In this document: piece by piece, positions 1 through 5,624 of the stretch | How positions within the stretch are numbered: position 1 is the stretch's first letter | Layout of the letters: the number at the start of each line of letters is the position of its first letter | Origin: Actinomycetota bacterium | GTDB lineage: Bacteria > Actinomycetota > Actinomycetes > Actinomycetales > Microbacteriaceae | Length of the DNA stretch: 8,629 nt | Direction of reading: 5' to 3' | Assembly: GCA_009704225.1 (NCBI GenBank) | Contig: WLEN01000023.1 | Span: 1 to 8,629, forward strand | Program-made: the position numbers and the translations under genes | Notes under the pieces: generated by a model | Database searches by the model: none | What the model was told of the DNA's origin: nothing | What the model saw: the letters and a program-made list of their open reading frames with translations, nothing else

Positions 1-147
1 GACCGCGTGTGGGGTTCAAACTATTACGGGGACACAAAGACTCTTGACGTCCACGTCAAGCGCATCCGAAGCAAAATCGAACCCGATCCAGCGAATCCAC
101 AGTTCATCATGACCGTTCGAGGTCTTGGCTACAAATTCGAGACCTAA
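1..147 (+). CDS. regX3: OmpR/PhoB-family response regulator, C-terminal end only
   Basis: This is the 3' end of a two-component response regulator; the phosphoacceptor domain and start lie left of the window. The 48 visible residues cover the recognition helix and C-terminal hairpin of a winged-helix DNA-binding domain. They run from DRVWG through LDVHVKRIRSKIE (recognition helix) to TVRGLGYKFET (wing hairpin), ending at TAA 145-147. The HVKRIRSKIEPDPANP stretch is closer to what I recall of mycobacterial RegX3, the phosphate-responsive partner of SenX3, than to MtrA. The OmpR/PhoB fold is certain; the RegX3 orthology is inferred from a short tail only. The gene converges on the lipoate ligase and its stop codon overlaps that gene's stop, leaving no space for a terminator. 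A sensor kinase, if present, would be upstream and outside the window. Confidence 0.85.
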   Translation, partial: DRVWGSNYYGDTKTLDVHVKRIRSKIEPDPANPQFIMTVRGLGYKFET

Positions 148-1193
148 GGGACTCGGCGCAACCACTCGTCAGTGAGGAATTTGTCTGTCACGAGTTGGGC
201 GGCTCGAGAGCGCTCGTTGTCGGTGATGATCCCCTCTGTCAGCCCGTAGAGCTCACGAAACGTCTCGACCATCCTGTTGATGACCTTGGTACGCGTCATG
301 CCCGACTGGCTTTTGAGTGGGTCCACGCGCTTCGCCGCACTCGTAACGCCTTTGTCGCTCAGTTTCTCTCGACCAATCCGCAACACCTTCATCATCGCGT
401 TCGCGTCAATGTCGTAGGCCATCGTGACGTGGTGTAACACGGCGCCGTTTCCCAACCTTTTCTGAGCTGCACCGCCGATTTTGCCCAGTGGGCTGGCGAT
501 GTCATTGAGTGGCTTGTACTCTGCCGCAATTCCGATGGAGTTCAGTGCCTGAAGGACCCAATCGTCGAGGAACGCGTAAGAGTCAGCAAACGACATGCCA
601 CGGACAAGTTCGGCGGGGGCATAAATCGAGTAGGTGATGGTGTTACCTGGCTCGATAAACATCGCGCCGCCGCCGCTCACGCGGCGAAACACCCCGACAC
701 CACGCGAAGCGGCTTCGTCTAGATCGACCTCATTGCGAAGAGATTGGAAGGACCCGATAATCACCGCTTTCTCGTTCCACTCCCAGAATCGCAACGTCGG
801 CCCGCGTCGCCCAGCCCCGACTTCTTCTGTCAAGACCTGGTCGAGTGCCATGTGTTCGGCCGCCGACAGCGGTTCTGGCGCGAGAAACTCCCAGTCATAT
901 TCTGCAAACGATCGCGCGTCGGCAATCGCGCGACGAACCGCTGTTGCGACCGCTTCGGGGTTTACGCCGAGCATGACGACGTCGTCCGGAAGAGCGTCAC
1001 GAACCCTGCGCGCGATTTCGCCCGCTTCAGAGGTAATCGGGAGTCCCTCGATTGCGCGGGTCATTGCATCCAGAGCTTCGTCCGGTTCGAGAAAAAAATC
1101 ACCAGAAATGATGACGTCGACGAGGTGTCCGTCGCGTTCTTCGGCTTCGACGACAATCAGTTTCCCGCCGGGGACCTTGTATTCGCCCTTCAT
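144..1193 (-). CDS. lplA: Lipoate-protein ligase A family protein with N-terminal accessory domain
   Basis: A 349-residue enzyme predicted to activate lipoate (or a related acyl group) with ATP and attach it to lysines of lipoyl domains in 2-oxoacid dehydrogenases or GcvH, in the cytoplasm. Residues 1-95 (GEYKVPGGKL, then SGDFFLEPDEAL) resemble the LplA accessory domain, which is C-terminal in E. coli LplA and a separate protein (LplB) in some archaea. Residues 100-349 are the BPL/LplA catalytic fold. They contain RRVSGGGA (170-177) followed by PGNTITYS, and a candidate adenylate-binding lysine K238 in GKIGGAAQ after the LND motif. The later DKGVTS motif (280-285) matches the AAKGITS region of E. 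coli LplA. There is no cysteine anywhere, which argues against the cysteine-dependent octanoyltransferase LipM and amidotransferase LipL. The ATG at 1193 begins the domain directly and overlaps the stop of an upstream mini-ORF. The family is solid; the exact acyl substrate is inferred. Confidence 0.88.
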   Translation of the reverse strand: MKGEYKVPGGKLIVVEAEERDGHLVDVIISGDFFLEPDEALDAMTRAIEGLPITSEAGEIARRVRDALPDDVVMLGVNPEAVATAVRRAIADARSFAEYDWEFLAPEPLSAAEHMALDQVLTEEVGAGRRGPTLRFWEWNEKAVIIGSFQSLRNEVDLDEAASRGVGVFRRVSGGGAMFIEPGNTITYSIYAPAELVRGMSFADSYAFLDDWVLQALNSIGIAAEYKPLNDIASPLGKIGGAAQKRLGNGAVLHHVTMAYDIDANAMMKVLRIGREKLSDKGVTSAAKRVDPLKSQSGMTRTKVINRMVETFRELYGLTEGIITDNERSRAAQLVTDKFLTDEWLRRVP

Positions 1194-1243
1194 ATCGAGA
1201 CGGAGGCGACGTACGGGTAGTTGGTTCCGCTGACTGTGGACAT
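1190..1243 (-). CDS. Candidate leaderless mini-ORF (17 aa) coupled to lplA
   Basis: A short reading frame, MSTVSGTNYPYVASVSI, lies immediately upstream of lplA. Its ATG (1243-1241) is 7 bases after a TAAAAT -10 box at 1256-1251, so the predicted transcript would start at or almost at this ATG. Its TGA (1192-1190) overlaps the lplA ATG (1193-1191) as ATGA, the classic arrangement for re-initiation or translational coupling. No Shine-Dalgarno sequence precedes the lplA ATG, so ribosomes finishing this frame could be the main source of lplA initiation. The peptide is rich in Ser, Val, Thr and Tyr and shows no run of one amino acid that would suggest classical attenuation. The geometry is seen directly; translation and function are inference. 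The alternative is that it is simply a 5' leader containing a chance ATG. Confidence 0.45.
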   Translation of the reverse strand: MSTVSGTNYPYVASVSI

Positions 1244-1250
1244 GCGCCCC

Positions 1251-1260
1251 ATTTTAGGCG
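1251..1260 (-). promoter_or_regulatory. -10 promoter box (CGCCTAAAAT) for the mini-ORF and lplA
   Basis: On the minus strand CGCCTAAAAT ends 7 bases before the mini-ORF ATG at 1243. TAAAAT is one base from the consensus TATAAT and fits the actinobacterial TANNNT pattern. No convincing -35 element is seen 16-18 bases upstream. The CGCC extension resembles that in front of the boxes for the MFS and Lrp genes. Confidence 0.55.
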
Positions 1261-1282
1261 GTGCAGGGGAACCTACCGAGTC

Positions 1283-1292
1283 TGCCTAGGAT
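1283..1292 (+). promoter_or_regulatory. -10 promoter box (TGCCTAGGAT) for the MFS gene
   Basis: TAGGAT at 1287-1292 is followed by 7 bases and then the ATG at 1300, placing the predicted transcription start at or next to the start codon (leaderless mRNA). No good -35 hexamer is visible near 1263-1270. It faces the lplA promoter, with only about 30 bases between the two -10 hexamers. Confidence 0.5.
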
Positions 1293-1299
1293 GAGATAC

Positions 1300-2637
1300 A
1301 TGGTCGGTCGTCGAAAGCGCAGTGAACGCGAACCGAGACCATCCATGTTTCGCGCGCTGTCAAACCGAAATTTCCGCGTCTGGATCATCGGTGCACTACT
1401 CTCCAACATTGGCGGATGGGGGCAACGCGCCGCGCAGGATTGGCTCGTCCTCACCGAGCTCACCAACAACGATGCCGTCGCGCTGGGAATAAGTCTTGCG
1501 CTCCAGTTCGGTCCGATTTTGATCCTCGGACCGTTCGTTGGGCCGTTCATCGACCGCTTTCCGGGGCGAACAATCATTCTCTGGGCGGCGGTGGTGGAGA
1601 CCCTGTTCGGTGTCGTTCTCGGCATCGCCGTTTTGGTCGGAGTCGCCAACCTCGGGCTCGTCTATGCACTTGCGCTGGGACTCGGCATAATCCAATCAAT
1701 CGAAACGCCGGCCCGACAAATCTTTGTCAACGAACTAGTCAGCAAAGACACCGTTTCCAACGCCATCGGACTCAACTCAACGATGTTCAACACCTCGCGT
1801 CTCATCGGGCCGGCGTTGGCCGGGATCGGCATCTCGGCAGTGGGGACGGGCTGGACAATTCTTGTCGCTGGACTCATGTTCTCCTCCGCCGTTGTGTCTA
1901 TTTCGTTGCTCCGACGCAATGAGTTACACGCCGTTCCGAAAGCACCGAAAGAACGCGGTCAATTCCGCGCTGGGCTCGCCTACATCCGATCTCGGAAAGA
2001 CCTCGTCGTTGTGCTCACCATGTTGTTCATTGTCGGCACGGTCGTCTTCAACTTCGGGATTTTTTCCAGCACTATGGCGGTCATCGAATTCGGGCTCGGC
2101 GCGCACGATTACGGTTTCATCATGTCGGCTCTCGCCGTGGGATCACTCGGAGGTGCTCTCCTTGTGACTCGAAGCGCCCGGCCCCGACTTTCGGTCATCA
2201 CCATGGCCGCCGCATCGATCGCCGTCGGAGGGTTGGCCGCTGCGCTGGCGCCAACAGTGACAACTTTTGTCGTGTTGTATCCGATTTTGGGTTTCGGTGG
2301 TGTTCTCATGGTCGCAACGATCAACAGCTACATCCAAACCACAACCGACGAAATCTATCGTGGGCGCGTGATGGCCATTTTCTCGACCCTGCTGGTCGGC
2401 GCTACGCTCATCGGCTCGCCGCTCGCAGGTTGGGTATCGAACGCGTTCGGTCCGCGGTGGGCGATTGGCGTTGCGGCGCTTGGGGGGCTGGTTGCGGCAA
2501 TCATTGCGGTGGTGTGGATGCGAAGTTCTCACAACATCTCGACGATGGACACGGTTCGATCTGCCTTCACTCGGTCGTCGACCGAACAGTCTGACACCGC
2601 CACTCAGTTGATCACCATCACCGAGCGTGGTCCCTAG
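1300..2637 (+). CDS. MFS transporter, MFS_3 (EntS/Tap-like) family
   Basis: A 445-residue integral membrane transporter of the major facilitator superfamily, most like the MFS_3 drug and siderophore exporters (EntS, mycobacterial Tap). The hydrophobic segments fit about 12 helices. Diagnostic stretches are SNRNFRVW just before helix 1 and a motif-A-like GPFVGPFIDRFPGR (residues 77-90, D85-R86) in the loop after helix 2. TPARQIFVNELV and NAIGLNSTMFNTSRLIGPALAG (starting at 155) are typical of this family, and RGRVMAIFS sits at 354-362. The C-terminal 35 residues are a polar, Ser/Thr-rich cytoplasmic tail. I prefer the ATG at 1300, which sits 7 bases after a -10 box. A GTG at 1261 would add 13 residues but lies upstream of that promoter, and an ATG at 1345 would remove part of the basic N-terminus. 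The substrate cannot be read from sequence; export of a small hydrophobic compound is most likely. Confidence 0.88.
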   Translation: MVGRRKRSEREPRPSMFRALSNRNFRVWIIGALLSNIGGWGQRAAQDWLVLTELTNNDAVALGISLALQFGPILILGPFVGPFIDRFPGRTIILWAAVVETLFGVVLGIAVLVGVANLGLVYALALGLGIIQSIETPARQIFVNELVSKDTVSNAIGLNSTMFNTSRLIGPALAGIGISAVGTGWTILVAGLMFSSAVVSISLLRRNELHAVPKAPKERGQFRAGLAYIRSRKDLVVVLTMLFIVGTVVFNFGIFSSTMAVIEFGLGAHDYGFIMSALAVGSLGGALLVTRSARPRLSVITMAAASIAVGGLAAALAPTVTTFVVLYPILGFGGVLMVATINSYIQTTTDEIYRGRVMAIFSTLLVGATLIGSPLAGWVSNAFGPRWAIGVAALGGLVAAIIAVVWMRSSHNISTMDTVRSAFTRSSTEQSDTATQLITITERGP

Positions 2638-2659
2638 CGCGCCAAACCCTCCAAATAGT

Positions 2660-2688
2660 CTGAACTCGCGCACCAAACCGCCTAGAAT
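2660..2688 (+). promoter_or_regulatory. Promoter of the Lrp/AsnC gene
   Basis: CTGAAC at 2660-2665 (-35-like), a 17-base spacer and TAGAAT at 2683-2688 form a reasonable sigma-70-type promoter. The -10 box is part of CGCCTAGAAT and is followed by only 6 bases before the GTG start at 2695, predicting a leaderless or near-leaderless transcript. It lies in the 57-base gap after the MFS gene, where no terminator hairpin is apparent. Confidence 0.6.
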
Positions 2689-2694
2689 AGCGGC

Positions 2695-3132
2695 GTGGAC
2701 GCAACTGACAAGCGAATAATCGAGCAACTCCGCGAGAATGCGCGCGCTGGATACGCCGAAATTGGCGATGTTGTAGGTCTGTCGGCGAGCGCCGTAAAGC
2801 GACGGGTCGATCGTCTCGTTGATTCGGGAGCCATCCGCGGATTCACTGTCAACGTCGACCCGGCTGCTGAAGGCGTAGGCGTTGAGGCCTACGTTGAACT
2901 GTATTGTCGCGGGACGGTTTCGCCCGATGATCTTCGGAAACTCCTCCATGGCGTTCCTGAGGTGGTTTATGCGGGAACTGTGTCCGGACAGGCCGATGCA
3001 ATTGTGCACATGCGCGCCTCGTCAATTCCTGCTCTCGAGGCGGCGCTCGAAAAGGTTCGCAATGCTCCAAACGTCGACCACACACGGTCCTCCATCATGT
3101 TGTCGCGACTCGTTCATCGTCGAATTCTCTGA
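2695..3132 (+). CDS. Lrp/AsnC-family transcriptional regulator
   Basis: A 145-residue single-copy Lrp/AsnC (feast/famine) regulator. Residues 1-50 form the winged-helix DNA-binding domain: MDATDKRIIEQLRENARAGYAEI, then GLSASAVKRRVDRLVDSGAIRGF, with the recognition helix at about 30-42. Residues 62-140 form the RAM ligand-binding and oligomerisation domain, with AGTVSGQADAIVHMRA (93-108) as the effector-pocket turn. Proteins of this family form octamers or dimers and bind amino acids. The GTG start gives the canonical N-terminus with no extension and sits 6 bases after a -10 box, so no ribosome binding site is expected. The ligand and targets are unknown. Its neighbours (an exporter upstream, pfkA downstream) are on the same strand, and local or autoregulation is possible but not shown. 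Confidence 0.92.
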   Translation: MDATDKRIIEQLRENARAGYAEIGDVVGLSASAVKRRVDRLVDSGAIRGFTVNVDPAAEGVGVEAYVELYCRGTVSPDDLRKLLHGVPEVVYAGTVSGQADAIVHMRASSIPALEAALEKVRNAPNVDHTRSSIMLSRLVHRRIL

Positions 3133-3172
3133 AAAATGTTCTGACATGTGCCCTCCGAAGCATTCGTAACGC

Positions 3173-3178
3173 GAGAAT
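3173..3178 (+). promoter_or_regulatory. Possible -10 box for pfkA
   Basis: GAGAAT ends 6 bases before the pfkA ATG, the same spacing as TAGAAT before the Lrp gene. It deviates from TANNNT at the first base and lacks a well-placed -35; a CTGACA at 3141-3146 is 26 bases upstream, too far. The case rests on position and on the absence of a Shine-Dalgarno sequence before the ATG. pfkA could instead be read from the lrp transcript. Confidence 0.35.
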
Positions 3179-3184
3179 GGACAC

Positions 3185-4210
3185 ATGCGAATCGGAGTCC
3201 TCACTTCAGGCGGCGATGCCCCTGGTCTCAATGCCGTCATCCGTGGCGCTGTTCTCAACGGTGAACGCCACTACGACATGTCCTTCATTGGAATCAGAGA
3301 CGGTTGGCGCGGCTTGGTCAACGCCGACTTTCAAAAACTCGAACGCGCGGATGTCAAGGGAATCGGCAAGATGGGCGGAACGATTCTCGGTTCTTCTCGA
3401 ACAAATCCGTTCGAAGACAATGGCGGCATTGACCGCATAAACCAGGTCATGGCCGACGCGGGCATGGATGGTCTGTTGGTCATCGGTGGCGAGGGTACTC
3501 TCGCGGCGGCGAATCGCCTATCCGAGGCAGGAATCAAGATTGTTGGAGTCCCCAAGACAGTGGACAACGATCTTTCTGCCACCGATTACACGTTCGGTTT
3601 TGACACCGCGGTCAACATTGCCACCGATTCCATGGATCGCCTCCGTACGACCGGTGACTCCCACCATCGGTGCATGGTCGCGGAAGTCATGGGTCGCCAT
3701 GTTGGCTGGATTGCTCTACATTCGGGGATGGCAGCGGGTGCCCACGCAATCCTGATTCCCGAGCGCAAAACGTCTCTCGACGAAATTGTTGGTTGGGTCA
3801 AATCCGCCTACGAGCGCGGTCGTGCACCGCTTGTCTGTGTTGCCGAAGGATTCCTCTTGGACACGATGGATGACGCGCACAGTGAGCGGGGGCTCGATGC
3901 GTTCGGTCGACCTCGACTCGGCGGAATCGGCGAAATGCTTGCTCCCCTGATCGAAGAGGCGACGGGCATTGAGACTCGTGCAACGACGCTCGGTCACATC
4001 CAGCGCGGTGGGACCCCGTCGGCGTTCGACAGAGTTCTCGCCACCCGATTTGGGATGAACGCAGTGCGTGTTATCTCTGAGGGCGGCTGGGGAGCGCTGG
4101 TTGCCCTTCGAGGAACCGACATCGTCACCACAACCTTCGAGTCAGCTCTCGGCCAACTCAAAACCGTCCCTGACGCCCGCTGGTCCGAGGCCGCGCTGTT
4201 GTTTGGTTAG
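3185..4210 (+). CDS. pfkA: 6-phosphofructokinase
   Basis: A 341-residue enzyme that phosphorylates fructose 6-phosphate to fructose 1,6-bisphosphate, the committing step of glycolysis, in the cytoplasm. Seen directly: the N-terminal nucleotide loop MRIGVLTSGGDAPGLNAVIRG, GGEGT (101-105), PKTVDND (123-129) with catalytic Asp127, R162, MGRHVG (169-174, R171), and the substrate loop TRATTLGHIQRGG (264-276). Gly104 favours ATP as phosphoryl donor, since pyrophosphate enzymes carry Asp there. Lys124, however, is the residue typical of PPi-dependent and actinobacterial long-lineage enzymes (E. coli has Gly). This Gly104/Lys124 combination is known from Streptomyces-type ATP-PFKs, so ATP is the prediction. 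The length is typical. The start has no Shine-Dalgarno sequence and may be leaderless. The TAG stop overlaps the TAA of convergent hemD. Confidence 0.95.
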   Translation: MRIGVLTSGGDAPGLNAVIRGAVLNGERHYDMSFIGIRDGWRGLVNADFQKLERADVKGIGKMGGTILGSSRTNPFEDNGGIDRINQVMADAGMDGLLVIGGEGTLAAANRLSEAGIKIVGVPKTVDNDLSATDYTFGFDTAVNIATDSMDRLRTTGDSHHRCMVAEVMGRHVGWIALHSGMAAGAHAILIPERKTSLDEIVGWVKSAYERGRAPLVCVAEGFLLDTMDDAHSERGLDAFGRPRLGGIGEMLAPLIEEATGIETRATTLGHIQRGGTPSAFDRVLATRFGMNAVRVISEGGWGALVALRGTDIVTTTFESALGQLKTVPDARWSEAALLFG

Positions 4211-5004
4211 GCGTCTCGGAATTCCAGCAACGCGTCAATGAGCGCTTCGTTGCTGCGTTCCACCGCTGTATGCGACACTGCCAAACCTGCCTGCTGCGCG
4301 TCAAATGCGGTTCGGGGTCCGATGCAAATGACGGCGGTTGATTCCGGTATTGGACTGAGTTGCTCGGCAAGTTGTCGCGCGACACTTCCCGAACTCACGA
4401 GGATTGCGGTGATATCACCCGAGTGAACTCGAGCGCGGACGTCCGCCGAGACCGGGACCCCCACGGTTCGGTAAGCAGAAACAAAGGTTGCATTGATTCC
4501 GCGCTCGTCAAAGCCGGCAGCGAGAATGGGTTCCGATGTTTCCGAGTGCGGAACAAGAATTGTTGACTCGACAAAGCCTTTGGGTAGCGCGTTGATGAAA
4601 CCACGCGACGAGTTATCGGTCGGCGGAACAAAATCAACACGAATGTTCGCGAACGACAACGCTTGGGCCGTCGTTTCACCAATCGCAGCAACACGTGTGC
4701 TCTCGGGGATTTCGACCTTGTGATGTTGTAAGACGTCAACGGTCGTCGCACTCGTCAGGACAATCCAGTCGTACGTCCCCGAAGCGAGGGCGTCGAATTC
4801 TGTCTGAAGTGAGCTGGCGTCATCAGCAGAGGCAAAGTTGACGACGGGCGCCACGACCGTTCGCGCACCGAGGGTTGTGAGGAGGTTTGTGATGTCCTCT
4901 GCGAATCGTCCACCGCGGGGAATCAACACCGTCTGGTCGCCGAGTCGACGAATCACCGGGATACTCGCCGTTGGGCTCACCTCGCGAATTGCAAAATCAG
5001 TCAT
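4207..5004 (-). CDS. hemD: Uroporphyrinogen-III synthase
   Basis: A 265-residue HEM4-fold protein predicted to cyclise hydroxymethylbilane, with inversion of ring D, to uroporphyrinogen III in the heme/siroheme pathway. The family is divergent in sequence, but the two-lobed pattern is clear. Lobe one carries VLIPRGGRFAEDITNLLTTLGA (starting at 26), then YDWIVLTSATTV (78-89) and VAAIGETTAQAL (105-116). Lobe two carries TILVPHSETSEPI (148-160), AYRTVGV with the near-invariant Tyr at 178, ITAILVSSGSVARQL (198-212) and CIGPRTA (227-233). The frame is open to 5106, but the ATG at 5004 is preferred. It gives the usual N-terminus and overlaps the end of the DUF3618 gene by 8 bases (ATGACTGA), suggesting coupled translation. 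No other heme gene is in the window, so hemD seems detached from hemC/hemB here. Its stop overlaps the pfkA stop. Confidence 0.85.
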   Translation of the reverse strand: MTDFAIREVSPTASIPVIRRLGDQTVLIPRGGRFAEDITNLLTTLGARTVVAPVVNFASADDASSLQTEFDALASGTYDWIVLTSATTVDVLQHHKVEIPESTRVAAIGETTAQALSFANIRVDFVPPTDNSSRGFINALPKGFVESTILVPHSETSEPILAAGFDERGINATFVSAYRTVGVPVSADVRARVHSGDITAILVSSGSVARQLAEQLSPIPESTAVICIGPRTAFDAQQAGLAVSHTAVERSNEALIDALLEFRDA

Positions 5005-5230
5005 CCCCGAAGACCGCCCATGCGATTGAACTGACAACGATGACTCCGAGAATTCCTGCACCGACCATCCATGGCACGGGGTTTGCTTGGAACGATCCCG
5101 CGACACGTTCGCTCAGAATCTTGCGTTGTTCCGTCAGATCAAGTTTGTTCTCGAGTTCGGAAACAGACTTCTGGAATTGTTCGCGTCGTGCCGCGATGTC
5201 CGCGGCGATTTTCTGACGCTCATTTGCCAT
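4997..5230 (-). CDS. DUF3618 domain-containing small membrane protein
   Basis: A 77-residue protein of the actinobacterial DUF3618 type. Residues 1-45 form an amphipathic, probably coiled-coil segment (KIAADIAARREQF, then SVSELENKLDL) matching the usual I-x-x-D-I-x-x-x-R pattern of that family. Residues 54-73 are a single membrane helix with only FGDD after it. The biochemical role of the family is unknown. The ATG at 5230 is preferred over an open frame reaching 5365, because AAGGGG lies 7 bases upstream and the longer form would run deep into the holin-family gene. It overlaps that gene by 11 bases and hemD by 8 bases, so these three genes are almost certainly one transcript with coupled translation. 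Confidence 0.82.
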   Translation of the reverse strand: MANERQKIAADIAARREQFQKSVSELENKLDLTEQRKILSERVAGSFQANPVPWMVGAGILGVIVVSSIAWAVFGDD

Positions 5231-5618
5231 CGGTTGTCCCCTTCCCCAAGTTTCGGAAATCCTTCGCAATTTGGTCGACCGATTCGAACGGAGTAAAACC
5301 TTTGCGAATCGACGCGACACCCAGCGCAATAAATGCAACGCCGCCGACCAGCGCGGCGGCGGCAACAGTTAGTGCGGCTGCCCATGCCGGCATGAATTCA
5401 GCCAAACCAAGAATGAGGGCGACGACGAGCATCGTCAGGAACATGGAAACCATTGTCACACCCAGCGTCACCCAGCCAATACCAATGCCGGCAGCGCGTA
5501 ATTTTCCCGCAAATTCGGATTGAAGCAAGCGAATTTCTGCACGAACTAGATCGCTGAGCTCGCGTGGCAGATCTGCCAGCAACCGAAAAAAACTACGCGT
5601 TTTCGCGTCTTTCGCCAT
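5220..5618 (-). CDS. Phage holin family protein (Actinobacteria holin-type membrane protein)
   Basis: A 132-residue membrane protein of the type databases call 'phage holin family' or putative Actinobacterial Holin-X. The N-terminal region (1-42) is cytoplasmic and helical: FRLLADLPRELSDLVRAEIRLL followed by the SEFAGKL motif. Two hydrophobic segments follow at about 43-72 and 78-102, then a short charged tail (KGFTPFESVDQIAKDF). The layout matches the chromosomal actinobacterial family that lies beside DUF3618 genes. Nothing around it is phage-like, and a role in the cell envelope is more likely than lysis. The ATG is 6 bases downstream of the preceding gene's stop, and the 3' end overlaps the DUF3618 gene. 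Confidence 0.82.
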   Translation of the reverse strand: MAKDAKTRSFFRLLADLPRELSDLVRAEIRLLQSEFAGKLRAAGIGIGWVTLGVTMVSMFLTMLVVALILGLAEFMPAWAAALTVAAAALVGGVAFIALGVASIRKGFTPFESVDQIAKDFRNLGKGTTDGK

Positions 5619-5624
5619 AAGCGG

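Noticed and set aside
163..174. CACT-CGTC-AGTG inverted repeat near the regulator/lplA junction, considered as a terminator
   Set aside because: The stem is only four base pairs with no following U-tract on either strand, and it lies inside lplA coding sequence.
634..1233. 199-residue + strand open frame opposite the lipoate ligase
   Set aside because: It is the antisense shadow of lplA, rich in Ser/Arg/Thr with no recognisable domain; the minus strand frame carries clear catalytic motifs.
1261..1299. Upstream GTG start (1261) for the MFS transporter, adding 13 residues
   Set aside because: The added residues are not family-like, and the -10 box at 1287-1292 lies inside them, so a transcript from that promoter would not include the GTG.
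2143..3009. 288-residue minus strand open frame spanning the MFS/Lrp junction
   Set aside because: It crosses the end of one real gene and the start of another on the opposite strand; composition is Arg/His/Asn-heavy and no family features are present.
3136..3147. Small inverted repeat ATGT-TCTG-ACAT between the Lrp gene and pfkA, considered as an Lrp operator
   Set aside because: Arms of four bases in a short AT-richer gap are expected by chance, and no second copy is seen at the lrp promoter.
5005..5106. N-terminal extension of hemD to 5106
   Set aside because: It would overlap DUF3618 by 110 bases and adds non-conserved residues; the ATG at 5004 gives the normal protein and a usual 8-base overlap.
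5220..5618. Prophage or lysis cassette suggested by the 'holin family' name
   Set aside because: No endolysin, structural gene, integrase or attachment site is present; this family is a chromosomal actinobacterial membrane protein that keeps company with DUF3618.
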